From CATOSD01 sp034422735 (GTDB lineage: Bacteria > Chloroflexota > Dehalococcoidia > Lucifugimonadales > CATOSD01): DNA of 44,456 bases. The notes below the pieces were generated by a model. The model did not search any database. It had not been told where the DNA came from and was given only the letters and a program-made list of their open reading frames with translations. A program made the position numbers and the translations under genes. Location: assembly GCA_034422735.1 (NCBI GenBank), contig DAOUJL010000064.1, positions 1 through 44,456 of the forward strand, read 5' to 3'. Each line of letters starts with the position of its first letter. Position 1 is the first letter of the stretch. Of this stretch, positions 14,277 through 22,112 are shown piece after piece.

Positions 14277-16304
14277 TCAGGCGCGCAGTTCGCGCCTCTG
14301 CCCTGCGATGGCGAACCTGAGATTCTTGCTCGGCTTCATAGAGGGAATCGGGCTGAACTTCAGGTTGTAATCGTGGGGGGATACTCGGATGTTGAAGTAG
14401 TGCGCGACCATTAGCACGTTGACGGCCAGTTGCAGGTCCATCCAGCGGGAGCCGAGACACCTGTGTGTGCCAAGCCCGTACGGAGCGTATCCGGGTCCGC
14501 GATGCTCGTTGCGCGGCGTCTGATAGCGGTCGATGTCGAACTTGAGCGGATCGGGAAAGCACTCTTCCATGAAATGCGTAGCGGTCTGAGCTATGAAGAG
14601 CCGCTCGCCAACCGGCAACTCGTAGCCCTCCACCACGCATGAATTCATGACGTTGCGTATCGACATTGGTACGATGGGGTACAATCGGAGGCATTCCATC
14701 AGGAAGCGGTGCGTGACGTCGATGGCTTCCAGCGTGAAGTCGTCGCGTCCCGGGTCGCCGTCGGCGAACAGTGCGTCGGCCTCCGCCTGGATTCTCTCGT
14801 ACAGTTCGGGCTGCGACGCCATGGCGTATAGAGCGAAGCTGAAGGCGTCGCCGAGATACACGCTGGCGACGAGCGCGGCGGACAGTGCGAAACGCAGATT
14901 GGACTCCGGCACTAACTGCGGGTCGCTCCCGTGCAGGCTCAGAAGGTCGTCCGCCAGGTCGCGGGTCTGCCCGGCGCGCTGGGCGGGGGTGTGGACGCTC
15001 TGTACCCGTTCCAGCAGCGTATCGATGTTCCTGGCCCGTCTTCGCATCCCGGGAGTATTCAACATGAACTTGGGGAGGGCCTTCATCACGTGCGTGGTGA
15101 GCGCACGCTCCTTGTACTTTATAAGGTCTTCGATGAGGTCCTGCGAATCGACGCCGATAAATATGGGCGAAAGTTGCGCATTTATCATGACGCGGCACGT
15201 CGTAGTGGCCTGGTAGGACTGCCCGACCTGCCAATCTGCCATGGACTCGCGGGCCTGGCTATACACCCGTTCCAAGTGCGCAACGAGCCGGCCGCGCGAG
15301 TACGACGGCTGCAAGGACTTGCGAAGCCGGAAGTGGTCGCCGCCGTCCAGGGAGGGCAGCACTCCATGAGCGCCATAGACCTTCTCGAAGTCCGAAAAGT
15401 AGTCCTGGGCGCGCAGGTGCAGTCTGCCGTTACGGTTCACCCACCGGTTCGTCTCCGCGCCGGCCAGGAAGGTCATGGCCGGCGAAAACGGCGGGTTGAT
15501 GCGAAACACCGGGCCATACTCTTCCGTGAGGTCCGCGAAGAGCGCGGGAACGTTTCCTGTCCGCAGGTTCGTGTTGAACAGCATCTTGCGCAGCGAGACG
15601 TTCGGTATCTTCTTGGCCAGAACCGAGTGCCGCAAAAATGGGACGGTCAGGCTCTCTGACACCGCGGCGGCCATCGAGCGGCCAAGCAGGTCGATATTGC
15701 AGAAAAAGCGGATCTTCTCCTCCGCCTCTTCGTCAAGCTGGAAGATGAAGCGGAAGACGTCGCACGTGTTGATGAGGCAGATGAGTATGATGTCCCTGGG
15801 ATCGGGAATGCGGTCCTCGAAGATGGCGCTTCTGATGCGGTCCTTGACGAATCCACCTTCCTCGCCGTCCGCGGTCGCCTCGAACATATCGGAGTGCCTG
15901 GCCTTGCCGGAAAGCGTCCAGAAATCCCCGTCGTGCGCATCAAGGATGTTCAGCGAGACCATGCGTCCCAGGGTCTCGTCGATTACCGACTCGGCGCGCG
16001 GAGCCAGGCGTTCAATCCAGTACTGCGCGTTGCGCTCGTCAGGTTCCGAGATGATTTCGTCCAGGAAGGGGTCGAGGATAGGGTCGCCCGTCAGCGTCAA
16101 GTCCACCAGGAACAGGGACTCAGCGTCGGTATCGATGCGGTTTCGCAGCGAAAGCTCGGCCAACACCGCCCCAGCGAAGGCGCAGTTCAGGTTCCAGCCG
16201 GGCACCTGGTGGAAGTAACCGTTCTCGTCGTTCAGAAGCATGAGAATCAGTTCTTCCGGCAGACTCAGCGTTCGGCTTGTCACGTCGTCAGTGGTGGTAC
16301 TCAT
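14277..16304 (-). CDS. GPP34 (GOLPH3-like) domain fused to cytochrome P450
   Basis: A 675-residue two-domain protein in one uninterrupted frame. Residues about 10-220 read as a GPP34/GOLPH3-type domain: opening LSLPEELILMLLNDENG, then FAGAVLAELSLRNRI, TGDPILDPFL and a later PDPRDIILICLINTCDVF helix. In eukaryotes this fold binds phosphatidylinositol-4-phosphate; bacterial members are uncharacterised. Residues about 240-670 are a cytochrome P450: ExxR at E537-R540, a PERF-like FDIDRY segment, and the haem loop YGLGTHRCLG with thiolate Cys616. The I-helix (about 473-495) lacks the usual acidic-Thr pair and has VYLGDAFSF there. The ATG at 16304 has GGGAGG unusually close upstream. It is the third gene of a minus-strand run with the SDR and amidohydrolase, convergent with the sterol-methyltransferase gene. 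Confidence 0.85.
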   Translation of the reverse strand: MSTTTDDVTSRTLSLPEELILMLLNDENGYFHQVPGWNLNCAFAGAVLAELSLRNRIDTDAESLFLVDLTLTGDPILDPFLDEIISEPDERNAQYWIERLAPRAESVIDETLGRMVSLNILDAHDGDFWTLSGKARHSDMFEATADGEEGGFVKDRIRSAIFEDRIPDPRDIILICLINTCDVFRFIFQLDEEAEEKIRFFCNIDLLGRSMAAAVSESLTVPFLRHSVLAKKIPNVSLRKMLFNTNLRTGNVPALFADLTEEYGPVFRINPPFSPAMTFLAGAETNRWVNRNGRLHLRAQDYFSDFEKVYGAHGVLPSLDGGDHFRLRKSLQPSYSRGRLVAHLERVYSQARESMADWQVGQSYQATTTCRVMINAQLSPIFIGVDSQDLIEDLIKYKERALTTHVMKALPKFMLNTPGMRRRARNIDTLLERVQSVHTPAQRAGQTRDLADDLLSLHGSDPQLVPESNLRFALSAALVASVYLGDAFSFALYAMASQPELYERIQAEADALFADGDPGRDDFTLEAIDVTHRFLMECLRLYPIVPMSIRNVMNSCVVEGYELPVGERLFIAQTATHFMEECFPDPLKFDIDRYQTPRNEHRGPGYAPYGLGTHRCLGSRWMDLQLAVNVLMVAHYFNIRVSPHDYNLKFSPIPSMKPSKNLRFAIAGQRRELRA

Positions 16305-16360
16305 CCCTCCCAGCCTTATCGAGGTGCGTAGTCTCCACGCCGTTATCGATTCACATACAC

Positions 16361-16366
16361 AGTATA
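16361..16366 (-). promoter_or_regulatory. Possible -10 element for the GPP34-P450 gene
   Basis: TATACT on the minus strand lies about 57 bases before the ATG, in the 72-base gap after the SDR stop. No good -35 is seen, so it is a weak candidate for a secondary promoter within the operon. Confidence 0.25.
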
Positions 16367-16376
16367 CCCTACCCCA

Positions 16377-17135
16377 CTACTGCACGTTTCTGCCGCCGTC
16401 GATTACGTAAGCGGAACCGCTGACGTAGGCGGCATCATCCGAAGCCAGATACAGGATTAGCCTGGCAACGTCCTCCGGCAGACCGGCCCGGCCCACCGGT
16501 ATTCTGGCCACCGCTTCGTCGAACACGCCCGCCGCGCCCTCCACACCTTGCGATCCCGGCGTGTCGACAAGCCCCGGAACGACGCAGTTGGAGCGGACTC
16601 CAAGAGACGCGTACTGGCTGCTGACCGTCTTGGTGAGTTGCACCACGCCCGCCTTGCTGACGGAGTAGGGAAGCGAAAACGAGGACCCTGTCAGCACCAC
16701 GGACGAAGCCACATTCACAATGGCGCCGCCGCCCTGTTCCAGCATGTGAGGAACGGCGTACTTGCACGCCAGGAAGATTCCTTTCAGATTGACGTCCATG
16801 ACCAGGTCCCACTCCTCTTCGGTAACATCAACAAGGGGCGGAACCTCCGCCTGCCGGCCAGCGGCGTTGATGAGCAGGTCGAGGCCGCCGTAGCGGTAGA
16901 TCGTCTTCTGCACCATTTCGCGGATGTGCGATAACTGGGACACGTCGACGTGGACGAAGAGTGCCTCTCCACCCGATTCGCCGATGAGCGCGACGGTCTC
17001 TTCACCACCTCGGTCGTCTACGTCGGCGACGACGACCTTCGAGCCCTCCGCGGCGAACAGAAGCGCCGTGCCCCTGCCTATGCCGGAACTGCCCCCCGTA
17101 ATGACGCTCACCTTGCCGTCAAGCTTGCCGGGCAT
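16377..17135 (-). CDS. Short-chain dehydrogenase/reductase (classical SDR)
   Basis: A 252-residue classical SDR that interconverts an alcohol and a ketone with NAD(P). The cofactor loop is TGGSSGIG at residues 13-20, D-V-D at 63-65 is typical, and N-A-A-G lies at 90-93. The catalytic residues are Ser144/145, Tyr157 and Lys161 (YSVSK). An acidic residue after the second strand (VADVDD) suggests NAD preference. The ATG at 17135 is preceded by AGAGGAGG at ideal spacing. It starts 19 bases after the amidohydrolase stop and precedes the GPP34-P450 gene, so a hydroxysteroid-dehydrogenase-like role on a P450 product is a reasonable guess; the family is too broad to fix a substrate. Confidence 0.9.
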   Translation of the reverse strand: MPGKLDGKVSVITGGSSGIGRGTALLFAAEGSKVVVADVDDRGGEETVALIGESGGEALFVHVDVSQLSHIREMVQKTIYRYGGLDLLINAAGRQAEVPPLVDVTEEEWDLVMDVNLKGIFLACKYAVPHMLEQGGGAIVNVASSVVLTGSSFSLPYSVSKAGVVQLTKTVSSQYASLGVRSNCVVPGLVDTPGSQGVEGAAGVFDEAVARIPVGRAGLPEDVARLILYLASDDAAYVSGSAYVIDGGRNVQ

Positions 17136-17154
17136 ACTATCCTCCTCTGCGCAC

Positions 17155-18042
17155 CTACAGGCCCATGATCCTGACAGCGTTCGCTCCCAGCATCGCCTCC
17201 TTCTCCTCACGCGCCAGGTGCGGCAGCCCCATGACGATCTCGACGCTGCGGTCCAGATCGTACCAGGGGAAGTCCGACCCCATGACCACTCGCTCAGACC
17301 CGATGTCCTTTATCAGCCTGCCTAGCTGCTCATAAGTGGGAGCGCTGGAGCCTCCCAGCCACTCCATTATCTCGCAGCAGTCGAAGTAGGCGTGGGGGAA
17401 CGCCCGCGCTATCTCCAGTGCCTCCGTCCAGGCTCCGCCGCCTAGATGCGCGATGACCACGGTCAACTCCGGGAAGTTCTCCAGCAGCGGGGCGAACGCC
17501 TTCGGCGTGCCGAAGAAGCTCCCGTCCCTGGCCGGGCCTGAGTGGGACAGCACGGGTATCCCAAGCTCGATGCACGTCCGGTACGCCGGGGCCATCCTCG
17601 GATCGCCCAGCTCGAAGCGCTGGAGCACCGGATGCAGTTTCACGCCTCCGGCGCCGTGGTTAACCACCATGTCGCGAATGTGGGCCGACATTTCATCGCC
17701 CGAAAGGATGTGAGGGTCGACGTTGATGTACGGGACGAGGCTATCGTGAGGGGCTGCGGTGTCGCATCCCCACCTGTTGAAGGCCCTCAGCTCGTCGGCG
17801 AGGGCAGGGCCCCTCTCGAAGGCCGGACTGCCCGAGCCGAACAGGTTCACCACCACGGCCTTGGAGAATCCGGCCTTGTCCATGGCGTCCAGCGCGTCCT
17901 CGACGATCCCGTCGTAGGCGCTGTACTTCACGTCGGACTTCTCGCCGTACTCCCAGATTTCGTAGGTCTGCTTTCGGACCCGGCCCTTTTCCCTGGACTC
18001 CGTTATGTGCATGTGGGCATCCACAAGAATGGGCTCGGCCAT
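17155..18042 (-). CDS. Amidohydrolase family 2 (TIM-barrel metal hydrolase)
   Basis: A 295-residue amidohydrolase-2 protein, the family of metal-dependent hydrolases and decarboxylases related to ACMSD. The metal ligands are seen as H10-x-H12 (VDAHMHI), a His in VLSHSGPARDG, a His in VIAHLGGGAW and the Asp of GSDFPWYD. The ATG at 18042 has CAGGAGGAG at ideal spacing. A longer in-frame extension to 18210 is rejected because it runs through an irregular GGAAC repeat. It is the first gene of the minus-strand amidohydrolase-SDR-P450 run. The chemistry could be ring or lactone hydrolysis or decarboxylation. Confidence 0.88.
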   Translation of the reverse strand: MAEPILVDAHMHITESREKGRVRKQTYEIWEYGEKSDVKYSAYDGIVEDALDAMDKAGFSKAVVVNLFGSGSPAFERGPALADELRAFNRWGCDTAAPHDSLVPYINVDPHILSGDEMSAHIRDMVVNHGAGGVKLHPVLQRFELGDPRMAPAYRTCIELGIPVLSHSGPARDGSFFGTPKAFAPLLENFPELTVVIAHLGGGAWTEALEIARAFPHAYFDCCEIMEWLGGSSAPTYEQLGRLIKDIGSERVVMGSDFPWYDLDRSVEIVMGLPHLAREEKEAMLGANAVRIMGL

Positions 18043-18065
18043 CGTCTCCTCCTGATTATGGCGAG

Positions 18066-18095
18066 TACCGTTGCATTTCGTTGCGTTCCGTTCCA
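18066..18095. repeat. Irregular GGAAC-type array upstream of the amidohydrolase
   Basis: On the minus strand the array reads GGAACGGAACGCAACGAAATG, matching the pentamer array at 3410-3441 in composition and order. It lies in the leader of the amidohydrolase gene. Confidence 0.45.
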
Positions 18096-18346
18096 CCTCA
18101 TAGCTGAGAAGCCCGCCTTGGCGCTTTGGCCGGAGGCGCTGACAGGCACGTACTCGGCACGGAAAGCCGCAAAATCGACAGAAATGGAACAGTCCGACGA
18201 GAGGTCCCAATCCCGGCGTCCGAGGTCGCCAGTCGCAGGGTCAGTCCATTGCAGAACGGAGGATAGCACGGGTGTGCGGAGACTTCAATAGGGTTGGCGA
18301 AGTCGTGTGTCGTAGCCAACTACACCGCACCTTGACGGTGGGCGCG

Positions 18347-18928
18347 CTAGCCATCACTGGATGACTGCCGCCATTCGGCTCTGGCGACGTTGGCCTGGCC
18401 GGCGCCGGCGGCCCAGGCCAGCGCCGTGAGCATACGCGCCGGGTTGAGTATCTGCCAGACAACCCCGTTGTCGATGAAGTAGGCATTGGCGAAAACGAGC
18501 GCCCCAAGCGCCGCGGAGACCACGGCTCCCACGCGCGCCTCCACGGTTCCGCATCGCCACAGAGCCACAGTCGCCACGCTGGAGGAACCGATGAACAGCG
18601 GGTTGACCGTGCGCCACACGTTTCCCCAGTGGTCATCGAACAGGTTGCTGTACCCGTTGGCGAGCACCACCAGCGCCAATACGCCCAGCGCCAGGCTGCG
18701 CACCCAGGGGACGCAGCGGGTGCTCGACCATAGCCACCAGACCCCCGCGAACCCCATCAGCAGCGGACCGATCTGCCACAGCTTCCAGGGCCAATAGGGA
18801 ACGGACAAGTGCTCCGGATCGAAGAGGACGGTCCTCTCGGTCCAGCCGAAAACTGCCAGGGCCACGAAGGCCGTGGCGGCCACGGCGGGGATGGGGCCCA
18901 GGTCTCGAGGGAGTATCAGCTTGAACAT
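18347..18928 (-). CDS. Hypothetical multi-pass membrane protein
   Basis: A 193-residue protein with about five or six hydrophobic segments and no recognised catalytic motif. Two similar stretches, VWRTVNPLFIGSSSVATVALW and VWQILNPARMLTALAW, suggest an internal duplication of a two-helix unit. A comparable VWDILNYFMAA segment occurs in the membrane protein at 23582-24031, so the two may be distant relatives. Its ATG is at 18928. Nothing in the neighbours fixes a function. Confidence 0.65.
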   Translation of the reverse strand: MFKLILPRDLGPIPAVAATAFVALAVFGWTERTVLFDPEHLSVPYWPWKLWQIGPLLMGFAGVWWLWSSTRCVPWVRSLALGVLALVVLANGYSNLFDDHWGNVWRTVNPLFIGSSSVATVALWRCGTVEARVGAVVSAALGALVFANAYFIDNGVVWQILNPARMLTALAWAAGAGQANVARAEWRQSSSDG

Positions 18929-19132
18929 CGGCCCGCCTCACTGCCAGGAGCGCCTGGCGTGTCGGAACCCGTCGCATCCACCAGGTAAGCACCGACGTTA
19001 CATGGCAACTCTACCACAATCGCGTAGGGTGAAGCAGACAGCCGTCATGTGTCAGTGCCTCTAGGGATTGACGATTGGCGCAAATGAATCTAGGCTGAAA
19101 GCTAGTCAGTAGCATTGCAGAGGAAGTCGGAA

Positions 19133-19369
19133 GTGAGTAAGAAGTGGTCGGTGCAAGACGCTAAGATGCGGTTCAGCGAACTCCTCGAAACCGCCATAAC
19201 CGAGGGGCCGCAAATCGTGACTAAACGCGGTGTAGAGACTGCTGTGCTCCTACCCATCGAGCAGTGGCGCAGGATGGAGCGCATGACCAGGCCCGATCTC
19301 AAGGAACTCCTCCTCTCCTCGGAAGCACGCACCGACAGCTTAACGCCACCACGCCAACATCGCCGCTGA
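19133..19369 (+). CDS. Orphan Phd/YefM-type antitoxin
   Basis: A small DNA-binding antitoxin of the Phd family. The N-terminal fold is clear: WSVQDAKMRFSELLETAITEGPQIVTKRG, then ETAVLLPIEQWRRM. The usual C-terminal toxin-binding tail is short and ends in basic residues. The GTG at 19133 is preferred over a TTG at 19115 because AGAGGAAG lies at ribosome-binding distance before it. Partners are normally VapC/PIN or RelE toxins placed immediately downstream; none is seen in the following 320 bases. It is either an orphan or the remnant of a lost module, in line with the decayed state of the surrounding island. Confidence 0.75.
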   Translation: MSKKWSVQDAKMRFSELLETAITEGPQIVTKRGVETAVLLPIEQWRRMERMTRPDLKELLLSSEARTDSLTPPRQHRR

Positions 19370-19690
19370 AGACGGACACAAACGAGGAAGCGTGGGAAAC
19401 GTTACATAAACGACATCTCTCGTTCGCTTAGCAAGCTCAGATTGGCCTGCGTCACAGTGAGGCCCCACCACCACTTTGGCCACGAAGCTTTAGAGGAAGT
19501 AGCGACCATAAGATAGAAGGACCACCCAAAGCAGCCGTAGTGGAATATCAATGATGTCCAGTAGTAGCGCTGGCATGTTCTCTCCTAGCGCAGGGTAACT
19601 GACTGTGAAGAAATGCGGTACCGGCTGACGCCTCAGGTTGCGGAACAGTTAAGCACGGACAAGCGCCGCAGAACAGGTACGAGGTAAATC
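19370..19690. other. Intergenic stretch of the accessory island
   Basis: This is a gap of about 320 bases of lower GC than the flanks. The only plausible gene in it is the short minus-strand hydrophobic peptide at 19490-19576. No toxin gene follows the Phd antitoxin. Confidence 0.5.
19490..19576 (-). CDS. Putative 28-residue membrane peptide
   Basis: A short frame with ATG at 19576, a strong TAGGAG ribosome-binding site six bases upstream, and a TAA stop. The peptide begins MPALLLDIIDIPL and ends RLLWVVLLSYGRYFL: one hydrophobic segment with a charged, aromatic C-terminus, the pattern of small membrane proteins and type I toxins. No promoter or antisense RNA is identified. The good ribosome site and single-helix composition are the only evidence, so this may be chance. 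Confidence 0.3.
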   Translation of the reverse strand: MPALLLDIIDIPLRLLWVVLLSYGRYFL

Positions 19691-20518
19691 ATGAAAGCCG
19701 GATTCTACGAGTTCGAGTTTACCGTGGCATTCATTCACGACTTTCTCAAAAGGAGCGAGTCCCGTGGAAGTCATGCAATCGTAGGGATGCCACCGCCAGT
19801 GGAGGAAGCACGTGTGGGCTACGACGCGAAGCTCGCAACCGACGGATACACTCGATTTTTCCAATTCAAGCGGCCAGACTACATAGGGGCAGGACGGGGC
19901 AAGCAGGGTAGATACTACCGGAAGCAACCATACTACCGGATCAACATCACGCCTCACGAACGGTCCCCGCAGCACAACCTTCTAGTAAACCTAGCCAGAA
20001 GGGACCACGAAGTCTACTACGTCGCGCCCATCTTCCACGACGTCCAGCAACTTGACCTGCATAGAAGTGCCGAGCAGATAATGGAGCAGAGCATCTGGGT
20101 TCCAGCCAAGGATCTGCGCATTCAACAAAGGGGAGACCGGAGCTGCATCACTTACCTACCAGACGGCGACTTCATAGTGCATCCCGGGGAAACGCGAAAC
20201 CCTAGGTCGGAACCAAGGTACGAATACCCCGAAGTAACTGCTGGAGGAAGGCACCGGATTGACCGGGAACGCTACGCGGGTCTGCTGAACGACCTCATGG
20301 AGATAGTTGGTCAAGAGACTGGTGAGGAACTCGACGATAGGCAAGTGGACGTACGATCCATGGCGGTTCAAGAAACTGAACGTCGACACGTAGGAATGGG
20401 ATATTCCGATGTCCCAGAACCCAGCGCTTACCGCGTAACGGACGCAGACCGGGTGCGATATCTTCTTCATTCCAAGTTCAGGTTGAAGGCGATTACGGTG
20501 TCTAACCCTCGGTCGTGA
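19691..20518 (+). CDS. Uncharacterised protein with PD-(D/E)xK-like core
   Basis: A 275-residue protein starting MKAGFYEFEFTVAF. I recognise the pattern of a conserved but unnamed bacterial family. The segment E39 ... GYD45AKL ... FFQ58FK60 fits the spaced acidic and Q-x-K residues of the restriction-endonuclease fold, followed by YYRINITP and VYYVAPIFH segments seen in relatives. Tyr/Phe-rich strands are interspersed; no membrane segment is present. The ATG has GAGG six bases upstream. It lies in the degraded island between the Phd antitoxin and a DNA-repair gene, so a DNA-acting or defence role is plausible. Catalysis is not proven by sequence. Confidence 0.6.
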   Translation: MKAGFYEFEFTVAFIHDFLKRSESRGSHAIVGMPPPVEEARVGYDAKLATDGYTRFFQFKRPDYIGAGRGKQGRYYRKQPYYRINITPHERSPQHNLLVNLARRDHEVYYVAPIFHDVQQLDLHRSAEQIMEQSIWVPAKDLRIQQRGDRSCITYLPDGDFIVHPGETRNPRSEPRYEYPEVTAGGRHRIDRERYAGLLNDLMEIVGQETGEELDDRQVDVRSMAVQETERRHVGMGYSDVPEPSAYRVTDADRVRYLLHSKFRLKAITVSNPRS

Positions 20519-20766
20519 CCTCGGGTCAATCCCGATAGCAGTAGAGAGAATTCCCTGAATTCCTAGAAGCTATCAAGCAAGAACAGAGGACAGGGGCGGA
20601 ATGGCTGATGGTGGGCGGGCTCAAGCACCGGGCGATGCTCAACAGTTGGTGCGGAGTCGAAGCTAACGGAGCGCTGGTCGAGGCCCTGATAAAGTCGATC
20701 CGGAAGGAAAGGATGACGGCACGGAGTTGCTGCGAATAAGTAGTGCGTAGCATTGGGAAGGAGGCG
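20519..20766. other. Intergenic stretch with a short open frame
   Basis: This gap lies between the nuclease-like gene and the convergent AlkD-type gene. A plus-strand frame is open from 20545 to 20739 (EFLEAIKQEQRTGAEWLM early, SCCE at the end) but lacks a good start before the ATG at 20608. It could be the 3' remnant of a lost gene; I do not recognise it. Confidence 0.35.
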
Positions 20767-21477
20767 CTACCGCCCTCTTCCGCTACGGATCTTCTCGGCG
20801 TTCTTCAAGGCCTCTCGCCGGCTTAGCGGGCTGATACGGCCTTCGTTGCGAGCGATGTAGGACTCGACGGTGTCGAGGTCGGTCCAGGCCAGGGAGCGGA
20901 GGGCCCACCCGATGCCCTTGCGGATGAAGAAGTCGGGGTCAGGGAGATTGGGGTCAATGCAGTCGAAGAGGAGGGTGACGTCAGTCTCCTCCTTGCGGTT
21001 GAGCTGGCAGATGATGGCTGAGCGACGTTTCCACTTATCTGGGACCCGACTCCAGCTCCGCATTTCGCGGGCCATTTCAGTTGGGAATCTCTCCAGAAGT
21101 TCGCAAAGTCGGTGGGAGGCTATGCCATCGACGTAATCCCACCAAGCGCCTGTGACGACAAGTTCTTCCCAGAGGGGCAGTGTATCGAGGGTACGGAAGG
21201 GCTTGTAGGTTTTGGTGCCCGCGAGTTCCAGGGCAGCGTAGCGTTCTTCCCTGTATTCGGCTTTTCTCCACAGGTCCAGGACAACCCCGCACCAGACCTC
21301 CTTCTCTTCGATGGGGTGACGGAGAAACAGGTCCCTGCATATTCGGCGCCGGAGGGGAGTCTGAACACCGCGGTAGGGCATCTCCGATTTCATGTACTGG
21401 CGCATGCCCTTGGCTTTGGTAGGGTCTCCGTTGTCGGCAAGGGCCTGGCGGAGTGCGGTTACAAGCGGGTGTGGCAT
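20767..21477 (-). CDS. DNA alkylation repair protein, AlkD family
   Basis: A 236-residue HEAT-repeat DNA glycosylase of the AlkC/AlkD family, which excises positively charged alkylated bases. Diagnostic segments are MKSEMPYRGV near the N-terminus, the catalytic region TGAWWDYVD (its Asp corresponds to the essential Asp of Bacillus AlkD), and FFIRKGIGWALR near the C-terminus, ending in LSPLSRREALKN. The ATG at 21477 gives the normal family length. The frame stays open upstream to 21720, but that part reads as remnants of a GAF-domain kinase, so it is excluded. It may have been cut into place by the same event that destroyed the kinase gene. Confidence 0.85.
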   Translation of the reverse strand: MPHPLVTALRQALADNGDPTKAKGMRQYMKSEMPYRGVQTPLRRRICRDLFLRHPIEEKEVWCGVVLDLWRKAEYREERYAALELAGTKTYKPFRTLDTLPLWEELVVTGAWWDYVDGIASHRLCELLERFPTEMAREMRSWSRVPDKWKRRSAIICQLNRKEETDVTLLFDCIDPNLPDPDFFIRKGIGWALRSLAWTDLDTVESYIARNEGRISPLSRREALKNAEKIRSGRGR

Positions 21478-21519
21478 TTGATCTGAGAACGCCTGCTGAA
21501 AGTTCTGTCTACCGTGTAC

Positions 21520-22081
21520 GCTGGTGGGCCTGAGTGGACAGTAGATGGCACCGTCTTCGAGATGTGGCTGGGGACTCCGTGAGCCCCGCCACCACACTCC
21601 TAGAGGAAAGTTCCTTTCTATTCGGGTGGGCAGGAGGTCGAGAAGACCTAGGGACTTCATGTGGCTGTGGAAGTCCTGGATGCTCAGTGTCCCCTGGATG
21701 CCGTTCAGGTGTCGGATCACAGTCCACCTCTCGGGCAGGGCCCAGAGTTGCTCGGTCAGCTCCGTGGAACATCCGGAGCAGGAGGAAATCCTGTAACCCG
21801 CACCGCATCGTCGATGAGTGTGATCACTCTGTAGCGGACTTGGGTCAGTGCCTAGGCCGAATCAATCACACCCAGGAGACAGTGTCGAAGTCCAGGCTTT
21901 CGTTAATGCGCAGGCTGCCCTCGATTAGCCTGGACACCCGTTCCCTCAAAGCCTGATTTTTTCGCAGCAGTTCCGTCTTCTCGGTTCTATCTCCAACTTC
22001 TGTTAGGGCTGAGGTTAGCTCCGTTTTGCCGTCGTCTTGGACAGGCTGGATGGGGCCCGGATTACGGGCTAGCGAAGGCAA
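21520..22081 (-). pseudogene. Decayed N-terminal part of a GAF-domain sensor kinase
   Basis: Minus-strand fragments in several frames line up with one protein of the GAF histidine kinase type. The order is a coiled-coil lead (LLRKNQALRERVSRLIEGSL), RINESLDFDTV, then in another frame LGVIDSA, a TAG stop, ALTQVRYRVITLIDD, then in a third frame LTEQLWALPE, LNGIQGTLSIQDFHSHMKSL and SPQPHLEDGAIY. In intact relatives these are contiguous in a GAF domain that senses small ligands upstream of a HisKA/HATPase module, which is absent here. An in-frame stop plus at least two frameshifts show it is dead. Its last frame runs without a break into the AlkD gene. Confidence 0.65.
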
Positions 22082-22112
22082 CTATACGTACTTTATATAA
22101 ACTTCACAACGA

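Noticed and set aside
18043..18210. N-terminal extension of the amidohydrolase
   Set aside because: It translates a GGAAC repeat, and a strong ribosome-binding site fixes the ATG at 18042.
19000..19130. A direct repeat of the tRNA-Ile 3' end as the far attachment site of the island
   Set aside because: By eye I found no matching segment; a computed alignment of 23009-23040 against 18.9-19.7 kb would settle it.
19370..19690. A toxin partner for the Phd antitoxin
   Set aside because: No PIN, RelE or Doc-like frame is present in either direction.
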